A stretch of DNA of 64,000 bases from Amphiura filiformis (GCF_039555335.1 NC_092628.1:34122965-34186964), one strand, 5' to 3'; shown: positions 12,301 through 22,798, numbered from the stretch's first letter. The notes: generated by a model from the letters alone, not told the origin. A program made the numbers and translations.

Positions 12301-15300
12301 ATTCATAAAAATCTTCAAACAAATGGTTGTGGCACAGGTTTAAATCAGTGTTATTGCACAAAATGTATAATTTGTGATAGGATAATCCTGGTTTGCCTAT
12401 GTTTTTTGGCAGAATATGTTAAAAATTAGTCTTTGTAAAAAGCATTTGTAATGCCAACTTGCAGCAAACAGCTAGTTTTCTGTAAGGAGAATTTGGCAGT
12501 GGAACAGCTATGTTTGCAGAACTGAGGAGGGGGGGGGCAAACATACATGAATGTACTGACAAAAAGCATGATTTCACTGATGACTGTTCTTACACCCCCT
12601 CCCCCCTCCCCTTCAGTAGCTTTCAGTGGCGTACCGGCCAGAATTGAGAATGACTGTACTGGACGACTGTACTGGAGAAATGCACATGAAAATATGCAAT
12701 TATTTAAATGGGCCAAAATTAGGTTAATGTAACTGAAACAGGCCGAAAGGAAGCAGCAAATTGTAGATTTAGGCCAACTTTGTGAATATGGATTGTCGGT
12801 ACACGCAGCCCGGGACTATCATATACCGATGATATGTGATGTACCGATGGAGCTCCCATCTTCTCACTGGCTATGCAACTGGTATGAATACACTACCAGC
12901 TCCAACCTATTTATACTGTGACCGCCCATACATTCATATTTACCTTATTATTTTCCAATACTTAAGAGGTTCTGTGCAATATCTAACCTTTTGGGCTTTG
13001 GCACAATATCATATCCAGTTGTGCACAACATATTATATTACTTGGTGGAAAAGAACCCAGTCATAGATTACATAATTTGTAGTGGTCTCAGTCAGCTGCT
13101 TCTCACATGTGACCATTTGAATGACTTCCTGTCCATTACTATGTATAAAAATATATTTTGGTGACTTATGCAACAAACTTTATCAAAGATTAATTTTTTA
13201 TTTGTTGTAATACCAGAATTTATACATGTAGCATCATTGTCTAAATCTCTTGGACCTGAATACTGCTTGTGTCACAAAGCATACATCAATAATAATGATA
13301 GTGCTAAGAATTGTGGCACATACTCCTGTAGTATTTATTATATTTTAATTAATGTCAAAACTGAATGTGTGAAGGAAACAATATACAAATACTACATGGT
13401 TTGAAAGGAAATAGGGGAAACTATTTTTCCCGAGGTACTGGCTACAGGCCTACCACACCGAACCCAAAGGTGAGGGGTGGTAGGCCTGTAGCCAGTACCG
13501 AGTGGAAAATAGTGACCCTATTTCCCTGAAAATTCCATGTAGTATTTGTTTTGTTACACCTACATATTTATGAGAGAATGACACCAATTCATAAAATAGG
13601 TGTACCTTTCATGCCAACTTGAAGTTAAGCTTCAGATTATAACAGGAACTCAACTAGCTCTACACACGTGATTCCCTTCTCCTCGCAATACGTCTTGAAC
13701 AGCGTTACGAGCTTTCACGGCTTTACAGATCATAAATTGGGTATTTCAAGCATCCTATTATTGAATTATTTTGGCAATATCTGCTTCGGACAGCGATTCA
13801 AGTTTTTTCCATGGACGCTGCCATTTTCGTTGTTGCTATAATAAATTTTTAATTTCCATGATACAATATAAAATGCCAAGTCCTACCTTCGCGGATCAAA
13901 AACACTTGCGAAAGGGGATACAAACTTTTGTCTCTAAAGATGATGATATCGTGAATAGAGGGAAAAACTATCATCCTGTAAGATAGGTCATTCTGAGGAT
14001 GTGTCAATCTACATGGGTTGTGTCAAGTTGTGATTGACCAATGAATTGGTGTCATTCTCTCATGAATATGTATGAGGTGCAATAATTTATAATACCCTGT
14101 GACTAAATGCATGCATTTATTATTTTAGCAATAATATGGAGCATACTAAGCATATTGTTGGTAGAAGGGTACAAAGTTTGGTTTACTGCAGCTGTTATAT
14201 ATAGATATACCATAAAACCTCGTCTATAAGCATATACAGTGTTTTGGATGAAAGCTAAGTTAATACGATACATGCGTAAATATGCCATTACAATAGATTG
14301 GTCATACAATAATACTTGTTTGTATATGCTTGGATCTGTAATTTATTTGCTCAAACTTCATAATGGCGACTGGATTAATTTAGCTTTTATCAGAAGCACT
14401 CTATATGCTTGTAGACGAGGTTTTACGGTATATATATATACCATTTTCTTGTTTGCTTCTACCTATATTCTCAAGTATGCCCTTTGTATGCATGACTTAT
14501 ACACCTAGTACCAATAACACTGCATACTTAGAAAATATACTACCTTTAATCAAAATATTCTAGCTAAAATACTTTACCTTAATAATCAATCAAAAAGGAA
14601 TTTTTAAGAATTGACTCCAAGCAAATAAATGAGAATGATAAACAAGAACAGTTTTAAAACTTGAAACATCACTATGCAGTTATTTATTTATTTTCATCCC
14701 TCTCACACCAGCTTAATTCAAGTGCAAGTTAGATAAGTCAACTAATTGGAATGAATATCTCCATGTTGAAAACCATGGATGCTCAGTGATTTTTGTATGA
14801 CAATACAAGAGTGTGTTGTGAAGACACTCTCACTTTATATTTTACACGTGGCATTCAGTCTGAATTAGCTATATTCCAGTTGAAATCAATCCATACACTC
14901 CTGTTGGAAAACAAGACGTAATCATCCACACAGGGAGTGTGAGGTTTTAAATGGGGTTACAAAATGTACCTGAATGAGTGACTCCATTTGGAATTTACAC
15001 CCCCTGTATGGGTGATTTAAATCATGTTTTGCATAGTGGGTGTATGGATTTCAACTGGAATAGCCCAGTTATTGATAGCACAGGAAATTCATTATCTGCC
15101 ATAACTGACTGCATTTTATAATTATAATTGCAAGTGAGGCCTTATTATGGGTTAGCCTACTGTAAAAATATAACACCACAAACACTTTTCTTGTTTTCAA
15201 ATTGGTTTAGAAAGGTTCAATAGCAAGCCTGAAAACGCAATATCATCTTAATACAATCCTACTGATGCATTTGTTTATGTAAATCACACCATTATATCAT

Positions 15301-18300
15301 ATTACAAGTGTCCATTTAAATTAATTAGTTTTGATGTGGTAGCCAAATGCAATGATGATGATATTTGCCTCTTTGGTAGAGAGAAAGCATTACTCAATTG
15401 CTATGTTATTCTTGCCCTGATAGGTAAACCCCTTAAAACAAGAATATTCACCAATGATGAAGTAATGGCAGATATCCAAAATGACAAGAATTGGAACAAA
15501 CAAAAACAATATCTTTGGTGTCTTCATCATATATATGGCACAATTAGAATTGGTTATCCCTACTTGTGAATGAGGCTATACCTCCTGCACTGCACCTTTT
15601 CCATGAGTCACGAGGCTCTTGCTACATTGAAAGCCTGCTCTGGCGTGCTTGTAGGCTGCTTTACGGCCACTTGATATTCGTGGGCATCATGATCTCAGGA
15701 ACTGGCAAAAAGATGTCATCAGATAGTCTCATCTTGTACAAGGCAGTCTTGGGATCTGGTCCCTAGAGCTCAGCAGGGATTCATGATTGTATTTCACAGC
15801 CTTACAGACTTAAATCATAGATTTTGTCTGTGTCAACATAAATCATTGTTTGCTGATTATTTCAAAACCATACATATTTTGTCGCGTTTTAACAATAATA
15901 TTTGCAATACCACCAAGACTATTCAGTGGGATAAAACATTTTGATTTGCATTCGTTTACATGTTTTGATCCAGGAACATCTCTTTAGGATAAAACATTTT
16001 GATTTGCCTTTGTTTGTATTTTTTGATCCAGGAACATGGCTTTGATGGGGGCTGAATTGGGGCATGAGGTGTAGGACACACTAACTACAGGGTCTGTGTA
16101 GTGCATGATTTCTGTTAACCCTGCGCCACACCTGCTTGTTTGCTTGTTTGCTTTCCTATCTGCACTTTCTATTTCTATAACTCAAAACCCCTTCAAGACA
16201 TGGTGACACAACTTGATTGATGTGTGATGCCATTGTGTTGTGTTGCCTACCTATGGCAGATGCTTCACATCTGTTGCTTACCCAGATTGACACTGGCATG
16301 TATGCATAGGAACATACAGCAATTTATCCTCAGTCCAAAGCTTAACCCCATGAGAACTACCTGCCTATTGGTCAAAAAGAAGTTTTCATTATCAATTGGA
16401 CCAATCAGCAACATTGTTAGAATAATTTCACCACGCAAAACAATTGGGGTGAATTATTTGCAAAACTCCATTCTCATTGGTGATTAAAGTGAAGATATCA
16501 TGTAATTGACCAATCAGAGGCAATGTTAGATCGGCAGGTAGTGCTCGGGGGTTAAAGAGAGATGGGAATCCCATCTTGCAAATGTGTACCTGAAATGGGT
16601 TTTAGCATTCCCAGTAACTAGATCCTGCAATAATACTTGCAGCTGAAGCCATGTGTCACAATGTCAAATTATGCATGTATGCAAAAGACCTACATCAAGC
16701 ATACTGGTCAAAATTTACTTGGGGGTAGAAAGTGAAATGTTTTGTAATTAATGTTAAAAAAATTACCAACTTTGGGGTTAATTTCAGTCTGAACAAGCTT
16801 TATTTTAAGCTGTAGGTTGGGGAAAATTTGCAGTAGTAAACCATTAATCATGTAAGGAAGCCAAACAAATAACATACACCTTGTCTTCAGAAAGAAAAAT
16901 ATGCACTTTCAAAAAATTTTACTTTCTGAACTAAGATTTTTGTATACTTTCTGAACTAAGAACTTAAAGTAGGTGTGCAGATTTATAAACCTAAATTTTA
17001 AACAAGCAGAAAAGAAAGATAGAAATTGCTAAAAATTAGTCATCCAAGTGCATGTCTGCATCGGTTACTTCAAGTGTTTCTTGGAGAAATTCCTTGTCTG
17101 CAAATAATTCAGAAACCTGGTAGGTGCACTAGTTACCTGGTAAGGTCAAAATTAGATTTTCAAAACAGCTGAGGGTCATTTACTATCAAATAGACATGCA
17201 TATGTAATATTGAACTTTGCCCCATGAAGATGAGTTTGTTTAGCCAGCATTTCCTCTTTCCTTATGTGATATAAACTTTAGCTTCGCTATATATCAAGGT
17301 TTGCTCTGTGTGCTTTCTAAACTAATAATTTACACTAATGCTATAGAGGACAGAAACCATTGTTTTATTTGGTTAAGTGTGATTGTATGCACCATTTTGT
17401 TTACAACTGATGAACTTATTTATGTGCATAGCATCTTAAATGTGTAATGTCTGGTATTTTCTATTTATTTGTGTGTTTGTCTGGCTGGATGACTGCCAAT
17501 ATAACCCAAATTGCTTAAAATATGCACTGCCATGTCAGGTGGTGTGTATTTACATAGAGTGAAAAAAAGAGTTGATTATACAGAAACTCTGAACAATTGC
17601 AAATGATAACAATTGTGCTGTGACATGTGATGTTTTGTTTGAAGTGTATTATTTTTGTCTTTTGTGGTCTTGTTGTAGTTAGAAAATGTTTGTAATTATA
17701 TGGATAGAAACCCCTAAACCATTTCAAGTAAGGTTTTGACGTAAAATGCGTCATTTTGTTTAAGGTGTACTTTGTCCTGTATGTGGTCTTGTCATACTTT
17801 GAATATGTTTTTGATTGTACAGAAACCTTTAAACAATAATTCTGAGAAATAGAAATTGTGATGTGAAATGTATTGTTTTATATTTACGTTATTCTCTGTG
17901 GTCTTGTCGTCCTAAGTTCAGATAAGTTTGACGTGAAATGTATTGCTGTGAGTAGCTTATAGTTTGTAATCAGTGGTCTTGCTGTGTTTACACTATGATT
18001 GGCATGAGTGTTTTGGTTTTAAACCATAAAGATGTTTATTGATACTCAATCTTAAGCACCTACATGTATAGCATGAAATTGCAATCTAATTGAGCCGCTT
18101 GAACCTGTAGAAGTGTTTTTCAGACTAATTTATTATAAATCTGTTCAACTCTTTACACACTGTAGGATAGTTAATCTAGTCTTAAACATTCTGTATTATT
18201 ACATGAATTCAGTTTTGAATTATGATAAATGCTAATATCCATGACCTTTGTAAGTGGATATGAAGCAACCAGTCTCTATAGAAATAAGTCTACATGTGGG

Positions 18301-19000
18301 TCTAATAAAACATTGAGGCTGTCTATACAACATAATTGGTTCCAGATGATAGTTCTGAACTGTGTAGGCCTACAACTGATTCAAAATAAATACTTGGTCT
18401 ATGGTTTCAGCAAGCGTGCTGATAAATCACCCTTGTACATGTAGCATGTGTCATTCTATACTGAGACCAGGTAAATATGCACCTATGTTACTGCTAAACT
18501 GAGGCTGATATTGCATGTTGTCCTATGTTTGATATCAAAAAATAGATAGCCCACCAACTACCTGCTTATAAGTGTTCATGACAGAAGGTACATATGTATC
18601 TGAATCTGTAGTTGATATTACACAGCTCTCCCTACAGGAACCAAGCATGTAGGGATTGGTGTGCGCATTGGTGTACTTTGTCTTACAGGTGAACAAAGTA
18701 TACTCTTAGTAGTTAACAGCGACGGGATAAAATATAGTTTGTGTATGGGTTGCTTGTATGTATGACATGAACTTGGTGTCATATGTCCACATAAAATCAA
18801 CTTGATGTCCCTCATACACGTGTTACATTCAGACAAAATCCTTTCCATTAAGTATAGGTATGTTAACCTATGTTAACTATAAAAAGTTGATCACCTAGTG
18901 TAGATGTTTAAAATTCTTGATATTTCAAATAAAATAACTTGATTGTATTGTTATTATTTTTATTACAGAAGCAGATCAAGCAGCGGTAGCCGAGGAATAG
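3330..19000 (+). CDS. CDC42SE: CDC42 small effector protein (SPEC family), four coding exons
   Basis: Coding exons at 3330-3383, 7908-8018, 8740-8836 and 18969-19000 join in frame to a protein of 97 residues (family members are about 80-84). The N-terminus [15 protein letters not shown] matches vertebrate CDC42SE2 (MSEFWLCFNCCIAEQ); the Cys-Cys pair is the known palmitoylation and membrane-anchor site of the family. Exon 2 carries [20 protein letters not shown], a basic patch plus the CRIB motif that binds Cdc42-GTP, followed by IGSGDM. Exon 3 gives [11 protein letters not shown], matching the family IQNQMQSKGGY. Family members link Cdc42 to actin remodelling at the plasma membrane. Introns are about 4.5, 0.7 and 10.1 kb. 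The first three exons are strongly supported; the fourth is less sure. Confidence 0.9.
3454..3644. mobile_element. Palindromic MITE, copy 1 of 3 (CTATTCCAGTTGAAAT family)
   Basis: The ends GACTATTCCAATTGAAAGCC and GGATTTCAACTGGAATAGCC are inverted copies, and the interior also folds back (ATCTTCCACATAGGG against the CCTGCATGGGAGATTA side). Related copies lie at 14869-15065 and 22799-22987. It has no coding capacity. It sits in CDC42SE intron 1. Confidence 0.85.
3855..3985. other. CpG-dense patch in CDC42SE intron 1
   Basis: About twenty CpG dinucleotides fall in about 130 bp, in a window that is otherwise AT-rich and CpG-poor. The patch lies about 500 bp downstream of the first coding exon. 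It could be a regulatory CpG cluster or part of an unrecognised mobile element. No protein is recognised in the overlapping frames. Confidence 0.5.
4136..5462. other. CDC42SE intron 1 sequence, nothing recognised
   Basis: No gene or strong repeat is seen, apart from scattered words CGAGAACC near 4290-4320 that also occur in the small inverted element at 5463-5550. Confidence 0.45.
5463..5550. mobile_element. Very short inverted-repeat element (about 88 bp)
   Basis: TATATCCGAGAACCGCTA at the left and TAGCAGTTCTCTGGATATA at the right are near-perfect inverted copies around a 50-bp centre. It is probably a minimal MITE or a solo hairpin. It has no coding capacity. Confidence 0.55.
5567..5890. 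mobile_element. hAT-like non-autonomous element with 8-bp target duplication
   Basis: The terminal inverted repeat CAAGCCTTGAAATAAGCAG (19 bp, perfect) starts at 5575 and its complement ends at 5882. TATCGTGG flanks it on both sides (5567-5574 and 5883-5890), a perfect 8-bp duplication typical of hAT transposons. The interior carries repeated ATTGCTCCTGGTT words in both orientations, likely subterminal transposase-binding repeats. No transposase is encoded, and the ends are fresh enough to suggest a fairly recent insertion. Confidence 0.85.
5891..7907. other. Rest of CDC42SE intron 1, no feature
   Basis: AT-rich sequence with homopolymer runs (A-run at 6335-6348). Several spaced TGTCCTCTCCAG-like words recur at about 6408, 6586, 6760 and 7112, suggesting an old, diverged tandem or element sequence. 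No gene is seen. Confidence 0.4.
7908..8018 (+). CDS. CDC42SE: CDC42SE coding exon 2 (CRIB motif)
   Basis: The acceptor TTGCAG ends at 7907 and the donor GTAAGT begins at 8019, both near consensus. The 111 bp give 37 codons in phase 0 with the basic RRRIDRS patch and a CRIB core I-x-x-P-x-x-F-x-H-x-x-H-I-G. Ile-Gly replaces the more common Val-Gly at the end of the motif, a conservative change. Confidence 0.93.
8740..8836 (+). CDS. CDC42SE: CDC42SE coding exon 3 (SKGGY segment)
   Basis: I chose the acceptor TTTGACAG at 8732-8739 because its long pyrimidine tract is strong and the resulting [14 protein letters not shown] matches the family better. A second AG at 8753-8754 is also in frame and would drop five residues. 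The exon ends ...EVQRE plus one base before GTGAGA at 8837 (phase 1). Read-through past this donor would reach TAA at 8845-8847, giving a 90-residue protein. Confidence 0.85.
9097..9273. mobile_element. MITE, copy 1 of 2 (TTTGGTTCACCTCAAG ends)
   Basis: The left end TTTGGTTCACCTCAAGTTCG and the right end complement match over 20 of 21 bp. The interior is CpG-rich (CGCAGAGCGAAC). A related, more diverged copy lies at about 9426-9595. Both are in CDC42SE intron 3. Confidence 0.8.
9426..9595. mobile_element. MITE, copy 2 of 2 (diverged CACCTCAAG family)
   Basis: It shares words with copy 1: GTGATGTCAGTG, GCACCTCAAGCG, GACCAGCGAAATACACACTT (compare GTATTTTGCTGGTCGC in copy 1) and CAGTACCAAACTTG. 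Boundaries are approximate because the ends have decayed. Confidence 0.55.
9596..13387. other. CDC42SE intron 3, mostly unannotated
   Basis: No gene is supported. A C-run lies at about 12052-12063, and a G-run (12530-12538) with a C-rich run (12594-12611) flank a 60-bp stretch. Two short segments near 9780-9850 and 9960-10040 share the phrase for a CCAATTGG-like dyad, but I see no clear element. Confidence 0.4.
13388..13547. repeat. Perfect-looking palindrome (about 160 bp)
   Basis: The left arm runs from AATACTACATGG to GGCTACAGGCCTACCAC and the right arm returns from GTGGTAGGCCTGTAGCC to CCATGTAGTATT, with a loop of about 18 bp (13457-13474). The inner 30 bp of stem are nearly perfect. It is likely a foldback MITE and would form a strong hairpin. 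Confidence 0.8.
13553..14083. mobile_element. DNA element with about 38-bp inverted ends
   Basis: TTATGAGAGAATGACACCAA near 13569 is matched by the inverted TTGGTGTCATTCTCTCATGA near 14046, with further homology outward. The 450-bp interior has a 71-residue open frame (13771-13986) that I do not recognise, so the element is scored as non-autonomous. Confidence 0.65.
14208..14430. mobile_element. TA-flanked MITE, copy 1 of 2 (CCGTAAAACC family)
   Basis: It begins TACCATAAAACCTCGTCTA and ends TAGACGAGGTTTTACGGTA. A second copy at 25200-25422 lies in the opposite orientation with related interior words (GCATATA, GATGAAAGCTAA, CAATCTATTGTA). The TA flanks point to a Tc1/mariner-type mobiliser. 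No transposase is present. Confidence 0.82.
14869..15065. mobile_element. Palindromic MITE, copy 2 of 3 (CTATTCCAGTTGAAAT family)
   Basis: The ends CTATATTCCAGTTGAAATC and GGATTTCAACTGGAATAGCC are inverted, with the same interior order as the copies at 3454 and 22799. It sits in CDC42SE intron 3. Confidence 0.85.
15066..15926. other. Intronic sequence, nothing recognised
   Basis: Two adjoining open frames (15336-15569 and 15566-15766) lack splice sites, known motifs and homologous copies in the window. I do not call a gene here. Confidence 0.4.
15927..16043. repeat. Two tandem copies of a 59-bp unit
   Basis: GGATAAAACATTTTGATTTG begins each unit (near 15928 and 15987) and each unit continues to TTTTGATCCAGGAACAT. 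The copies differ by a few bases only. Confidence 0.8.
16044..17514. other. Intronic sequence, nothing recognised
   Basis: AT-rich with no supported gene. TACTTTCTGAACTAAG occurs twice at about 16918-16962 as a short tandem repeat. Confidence 0.4.
17515..17990. repeat. Old degenerate tandem repeat of about 120 bp period
   Basis: GTGGTCTTG recurs near 17664, 17780, 17899 and 17971. Each is preceded by GTGAAATGT-like and TACAGAAAC(C)-like words at similar spacing. Copies are heavily diverged, so period and limits are approximate. Confidence 0.55.
17991..18968. other. End of CDC42SE intron 3
   Basis: No repeat or gene is recognised. The polypyrimidine and ATTACAG acceptor of the probable last exon closes the region. 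Confidence 0.4.
18969..19000 (+). CDS. CDC42SE: CDC42SE probable last coding exon
   Basis: An AT-rich pyrimidine tract and ATTACAG end at 18968. The next bases complete the split codon as Glu and encode ADQAAVAEE before TAG at 18998-19000. The frame fits the phase-1 donor at 8836. The C-terminus is not conserved in the family, so support rests on splice sites and phase only; the alternative is termination at 8847. Confidence 0.5.
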
Positions 19001-20387
19001 CCCCTAATACTAGCTGTGTCGAAACTGTACAAAAAGAGTATAACTATATTTTACTAAAAAACAAAACATGCAGAACTGCACTTCAAATAAGGTCATGCAT
19101 TCTTTCGGGAAGATAATGAACCTTGATCATCATATGGTTGGGAACCAGTGGTGGTTTTTACTATAGTCACATGATATTATTATGAATTTGATGTGGATGA
19201 AAGTTGCCATGGAAATGGAGGATGTAGGCAAGTTTGATGTGACGTCAGCCAACGAGAGTTGATCATGCATTTATGTTAAAAAGTGATCATCATGCAGTAA
19301 TGGCAGACCTTCTTGCTATGTGTTTGTTTACTTTGGTGTCTTCAAGGTGAAAGTGCAAGTTGCTCTCTCTCTCTCTCTCTCTCTTTTGTAAATAAACTAG
19401 CTGTGCAGTATGTTTCACATAAAGAGAGCTTAATGGTGCAAATAATATCAATATGCTAGTATCGTCACCATCTTTGCCATTGTGAAGAAATGCTGCACTC
19501 TCTTGTAAATAAATTTACTGTGCAGTATGTTTTGCATAAGAAGAGCTTATTGGTGCAAAATGTTTTTTAATATATGCTAGTATCATCACCATCTTTGCCA
19601 TTGTGAAGAAAGGCTGCTACTTTGATGTTTATGAGAAAGCCAGATTCAGTCTACTCCAGCAAGTAGCCAGTGGTAAAACAAGTCATCGGATGTCGGCGTC
19701 CACTGCCTATAGTCGAGATGAAGGATGTGCAATAATAATATATCTTTTGTTGATGAGTGTTGCAGATTGGAGTAATGTAAAAGGACATGTTTTGTGTGAT
19801 TTTTATATGAAACTCAAGTTTAGAGAAACAAGATATTTGTGTTGTTTGCTATCAGTGTTACTGGAAACCAGGGATAGATGTCACAAAGACTAGCAGTATG
19901 TTGTTTGTGTCTGTACCCATGGCATGGCAACTTGGTTAGCTTTCTAGTTGCCCGGTTAGAAGTTTCTGTTGAACTGTGAAGACCTACGTGGTGAGGCCAT
20001 ATGGAATGGGTTTCAACACTATCAATGCATTACAAGTGTTTGTGACAACTAGTCAAACCCGTCTCTTTGAATAAGTTCATCAGGTCTGTTATTATCATAT
20101 TAAAATTGCAAATTATGTTTTAAAAGTCCAGAATGATAGACCTTTGCGTGTGGAAAATGACCGGTAAAATCTTCCAGTAACATTCTGGACTTGTAAAACT
20201 TAAAATTGCCAAACCTGTACTTGGTGACTGTAAGAAATATCCCATTCACATTGCAGCCATGTATAGCTGTCGATCACCCAAGTCTCAAAATGTTGCAATA
20301 ACAAGACAAGACAGTAGTTCAACAAGAAGTACTGCCAGCGACATGGAAAAAAATGATGGCATGATCGACAGGAATTAAATGATAAAT
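19001..20387 (+). other. Probable CDC42SE 3' untranslated region and flank
   Basis: If exon 4 is right, the 3' UTR starts here. A (CT)n microsatellite lies at 19363-19384. The first AATAAA is at 19391-19396, at the start of a duplicated segment. No independent gene is seen; a 96-residue open frame at 19603-19893 lies within and beyond the duplication and has no recognised motif. Confidence 0.45.
19381..19614. repeat. Two tandem copies of about 117 bp
   Basis: Each unit contains CTGTGCAGTATGTTT, AGAGCTTA.TGGTGCAAA, ATATGCTAGTATC and CACCATCTTTGCCATTGTGA in the same order, and each carries a TGTAAATAAA word. The second copy begins near 19498. Confidence 0.8.
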
Positions 20388-20582
20388 ATAATTTTTCACT
20401 AGGTTGACCATTGCAAATAAGATTAAGTGCCGCATATAGGTTCAAATTTCAACCCGTCTATTAAGTTCCCGAGGCCAAGTGGTTAAGGCATAGGTCTCGT
20501 AAACCTGAGGTCCTGGGTTTGATGCCCGGGCGAGACCACTTTTTCTACTTATTTGCAACGGCAAACCTGGTGAAAAATTATT
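20388..20582 (+). mobile_element. tRNA-Thr-derived SINE-like element between inverted arms
   Basis: At 20465-20537 the sequence reads like a tRNA: A-box-like GGCCAAGTGGTTAAGGC, an anticodon stem AGGT/ACCT with loop CTCGTAA (anticodon CGT, Thr), and a T arm CTGGG-TTTGATG-CCCGG. The acceptor stem pairs poorly, so it is not a working tRNA gene. Arms of about 33 bp (CTTATTTGC.ACGGCAAACC and its complement) flank it at 20388-20420 and 20548-20582, an unusual structure for a SINE. Confidence 0.65.
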
Positions 20583-20691
20583 TTTAGTACTGCCAGTCTT
20601 GGCAGGTGTCCTGTTTCCTTCACTTTATTGCAAGGATTAAGGCAATGGTGCCTCATTAAGGTAGTATATACACGACATAGGTCCATATGTA

Positions 20692-20952
20692 CAAGTTGGA
20701 CCAGGTCTAACTTAAGACCTAATTTTAGACCTGATCTAACTATAGAGATTAGTTCTATGGAGGAGGAACTCTTTGGTATAAGCTTTTTGTTAGTCCATAA
20801 TTTAACAGCAGCTATATTATAATTATATTAAAATATTTATACTACAGCTGCTGTTTAATTTTTGGACTTTACTAGGAGTAAAGGAAGAAAAGAAATGATT
20901 AATGGGGTCCCTCCCTAAGTCTAACCTCCATAGTTAGACCTGGTCTAAAGTT
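20692..20952. mobile_element. Foldback element with AGACCTGGTC/GACCAGGTCT ends
   Basis: GGACCAGGTCTAACT on the left faces AGTTAGACCTGGTCTAAAGT on the right. An inner dyad (AACAGCAGCTATA against TACAGCTGCTGTT) occupies 20804-20858. No coding frame is present. Confidence 0.7.
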
Positions 20953-21999
20953 GTTTTGTGCATACAGGCATGACTGGAATGTGATTGGAGATTGCTTAAA
21001 ATCTCTATGTACCAAAAATACCAGTGAAGCAACTGTAGCATGTTATAAAGCCATGAAATATTCAGATTTAATTAGCGCTAATTATAGACACAAATGCTGC
21101 ACCTTAATGTTAACTGGTGGTATATAAAGTGTAATATTTGAAACATTACTTGTTAACACTTTGCTATTACATTTTAGTATTTAAATACAACAGTGCCTTA
21201 ACAGGCAGCCAATGAAGATGCCTTATTTGAGATGCCAAAATATACTCTTGAAATTTATTGTTTGAATTAAAGGTAGTTAGTAAATAGTATCACTCTTCTT
21301 TGTGTTGTAAAAAATTATGGTATAAAGTGTCAACTGATTATGCAATGAAATAATCCCAATGTATATTGTGACGTTTGTGTTAATCATGTGGTCATTTGAT
21401 TCAAAGTTCCTTTTTTAGTATAACTGGATAGGATCCTTTTCTTTCTTCAAATTTTTCTCATAATTAGCTGAATTGGTATATCCATATTCCTGGATAAACT
21501 ACTGTCCGTGTTGTAGAATCTTTCATCCTCTTTAGGACTAAACAAAGAGGGGAGAACAAAGATGACATAGTTCCTATCCAGCTGGACTGAATGCAGTTAT
21601 GTCATCAATATCCTGTAATTGTCATTCAATTAATTCGCTTGCATAGTGCACATTAGACCATTGCTAGGTAAATAGGCTGACACTTCTTTGTTACGAACCA
21701 CTGATCGAAATGATCACAGCATAAAGACTATATCATAGGCTTGAACCAGTAAGCAATGGGTACTAACGTGCACTATGTCAGCAAATAGCAAGAATGTATA
21801 GAATCAAAACCTTAAATTGTATTTGTTACACGGATATGTTGTTGCTACAAGTACTTAACAGCATCAGTTGATAAGTAGTAAGTAATTTGATTGCACAATC
21901 TAGTGCAATACGTGAATTCACACATCTTTATAGATTTGAAGAAGGAAAATAATTAATGTGCTCGTTAATTACATTAAAGAATGCATGGTACTATAATCT
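20953..21999. other. Intergenic, nothing recognised
   Basis: AT-rich sequence with no gene, repeat family or RNA signal that I can support. Confidence 0.4.
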
Positions 22000-22188
22000 G
22001 TCTGATCTCAAGTTGAGAGTAACACTATGTTGGATTTCGCAGCAGCAGATTTGAATCGTACATGCTAACCTAATTTACACACCAGCGAAGGGTGATTTGT
22101 CCATACGCCTGTGACGAAACAGGGTAAATACACTGATTCAAATCTGCCACAGCAAAATCCAACATGGTGTTACTCTCAACTTAAGACA
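22000..22188. mobile_element. MITE, copy 1 of 2 (TCAAGTTGAGAGTAAC family)
   Basis: TCAAGTTGAGAGTAACAC and its inverted partner GTGTTACTCTCAACTTAAG bound a 190-bp element with inner inverted words (TTGGATTTCGC, GCAAAATCCAA; CAGATTTGAATC, GATTCAAATCTG). A second copy is at 24933-25127. Confidence 0.82.
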
Positions 22189-22798
22189 AAACACACTGTA
22201 CCCAATGTGTGACACAATCTGCTCCATGGGATCCAAAGGAAACATTTTAAAAATTGAATTACTATTATTATTACCTTATTCAAACATCATGCTATCATAC
22301 ATATATACTGAAAACACCAAAGCTGTAGCATACTTGGTTCTAAAGTTCTAAGGTTTTGTGATTTTTTACTCCAATACATCAAGGACATAAACCCAGCCCT
22401 TGTCCCTGGTATTTGTGAGCTAAATTTACTACTTTGATGTGAACTTGGATTTAGTTTCTATACCAGAAGTGCCCATGTCCGATATCTGAATTGTAGGACT
22501 GTTGTCTTTGCTCGAGTTTCTGATTTCTATCATGGAGAACTTAAAACTTTTAAACTCTAAATGTCTGAACACATTAATTTTGGACGTCCATTCTGGTTCT
22601 AAGCCCTTGATGTCATTAGGAACAAACATTTCCGATGTAATGTAGTTGACATTGTTAGTAAAGATCATCAACCTATTGTGTATCATTATGATAGAGTAAT
22701 ATTAGCTGAGTGCACTGCATATGAACTTTTCACTCCTCAGATGAACTACATTCACTTTGTTTACTTCATCATTTGGTATCTGCACGTGGATGGTATTG
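22189..22798. other. Intergenic, nothing recognised
   Basis: The open frames at 22429-22686 and 22678-22914 have no homology I recognise, and the second runs into a MITE. Confidence 0.4.

Noticed and set aside
13771-13986. 71-residue frame inside the inverted-end element as a transposase
   Set aside because: It is too short and shows no catalytic acidic triad or DNA-binding motif.
15336-15766. Two adjoining open frames as a small gene
   Set aside because: They have no known motif, no clear splice sites and no repeat or family support; this is chance for a sequence this long.
20465-20537. Functional tRNA-Thr gene
   Set aside because: The acceptor stem has several mismatches and the element is enclosed by inverted arms, so it is a tRNA-derived repeat.
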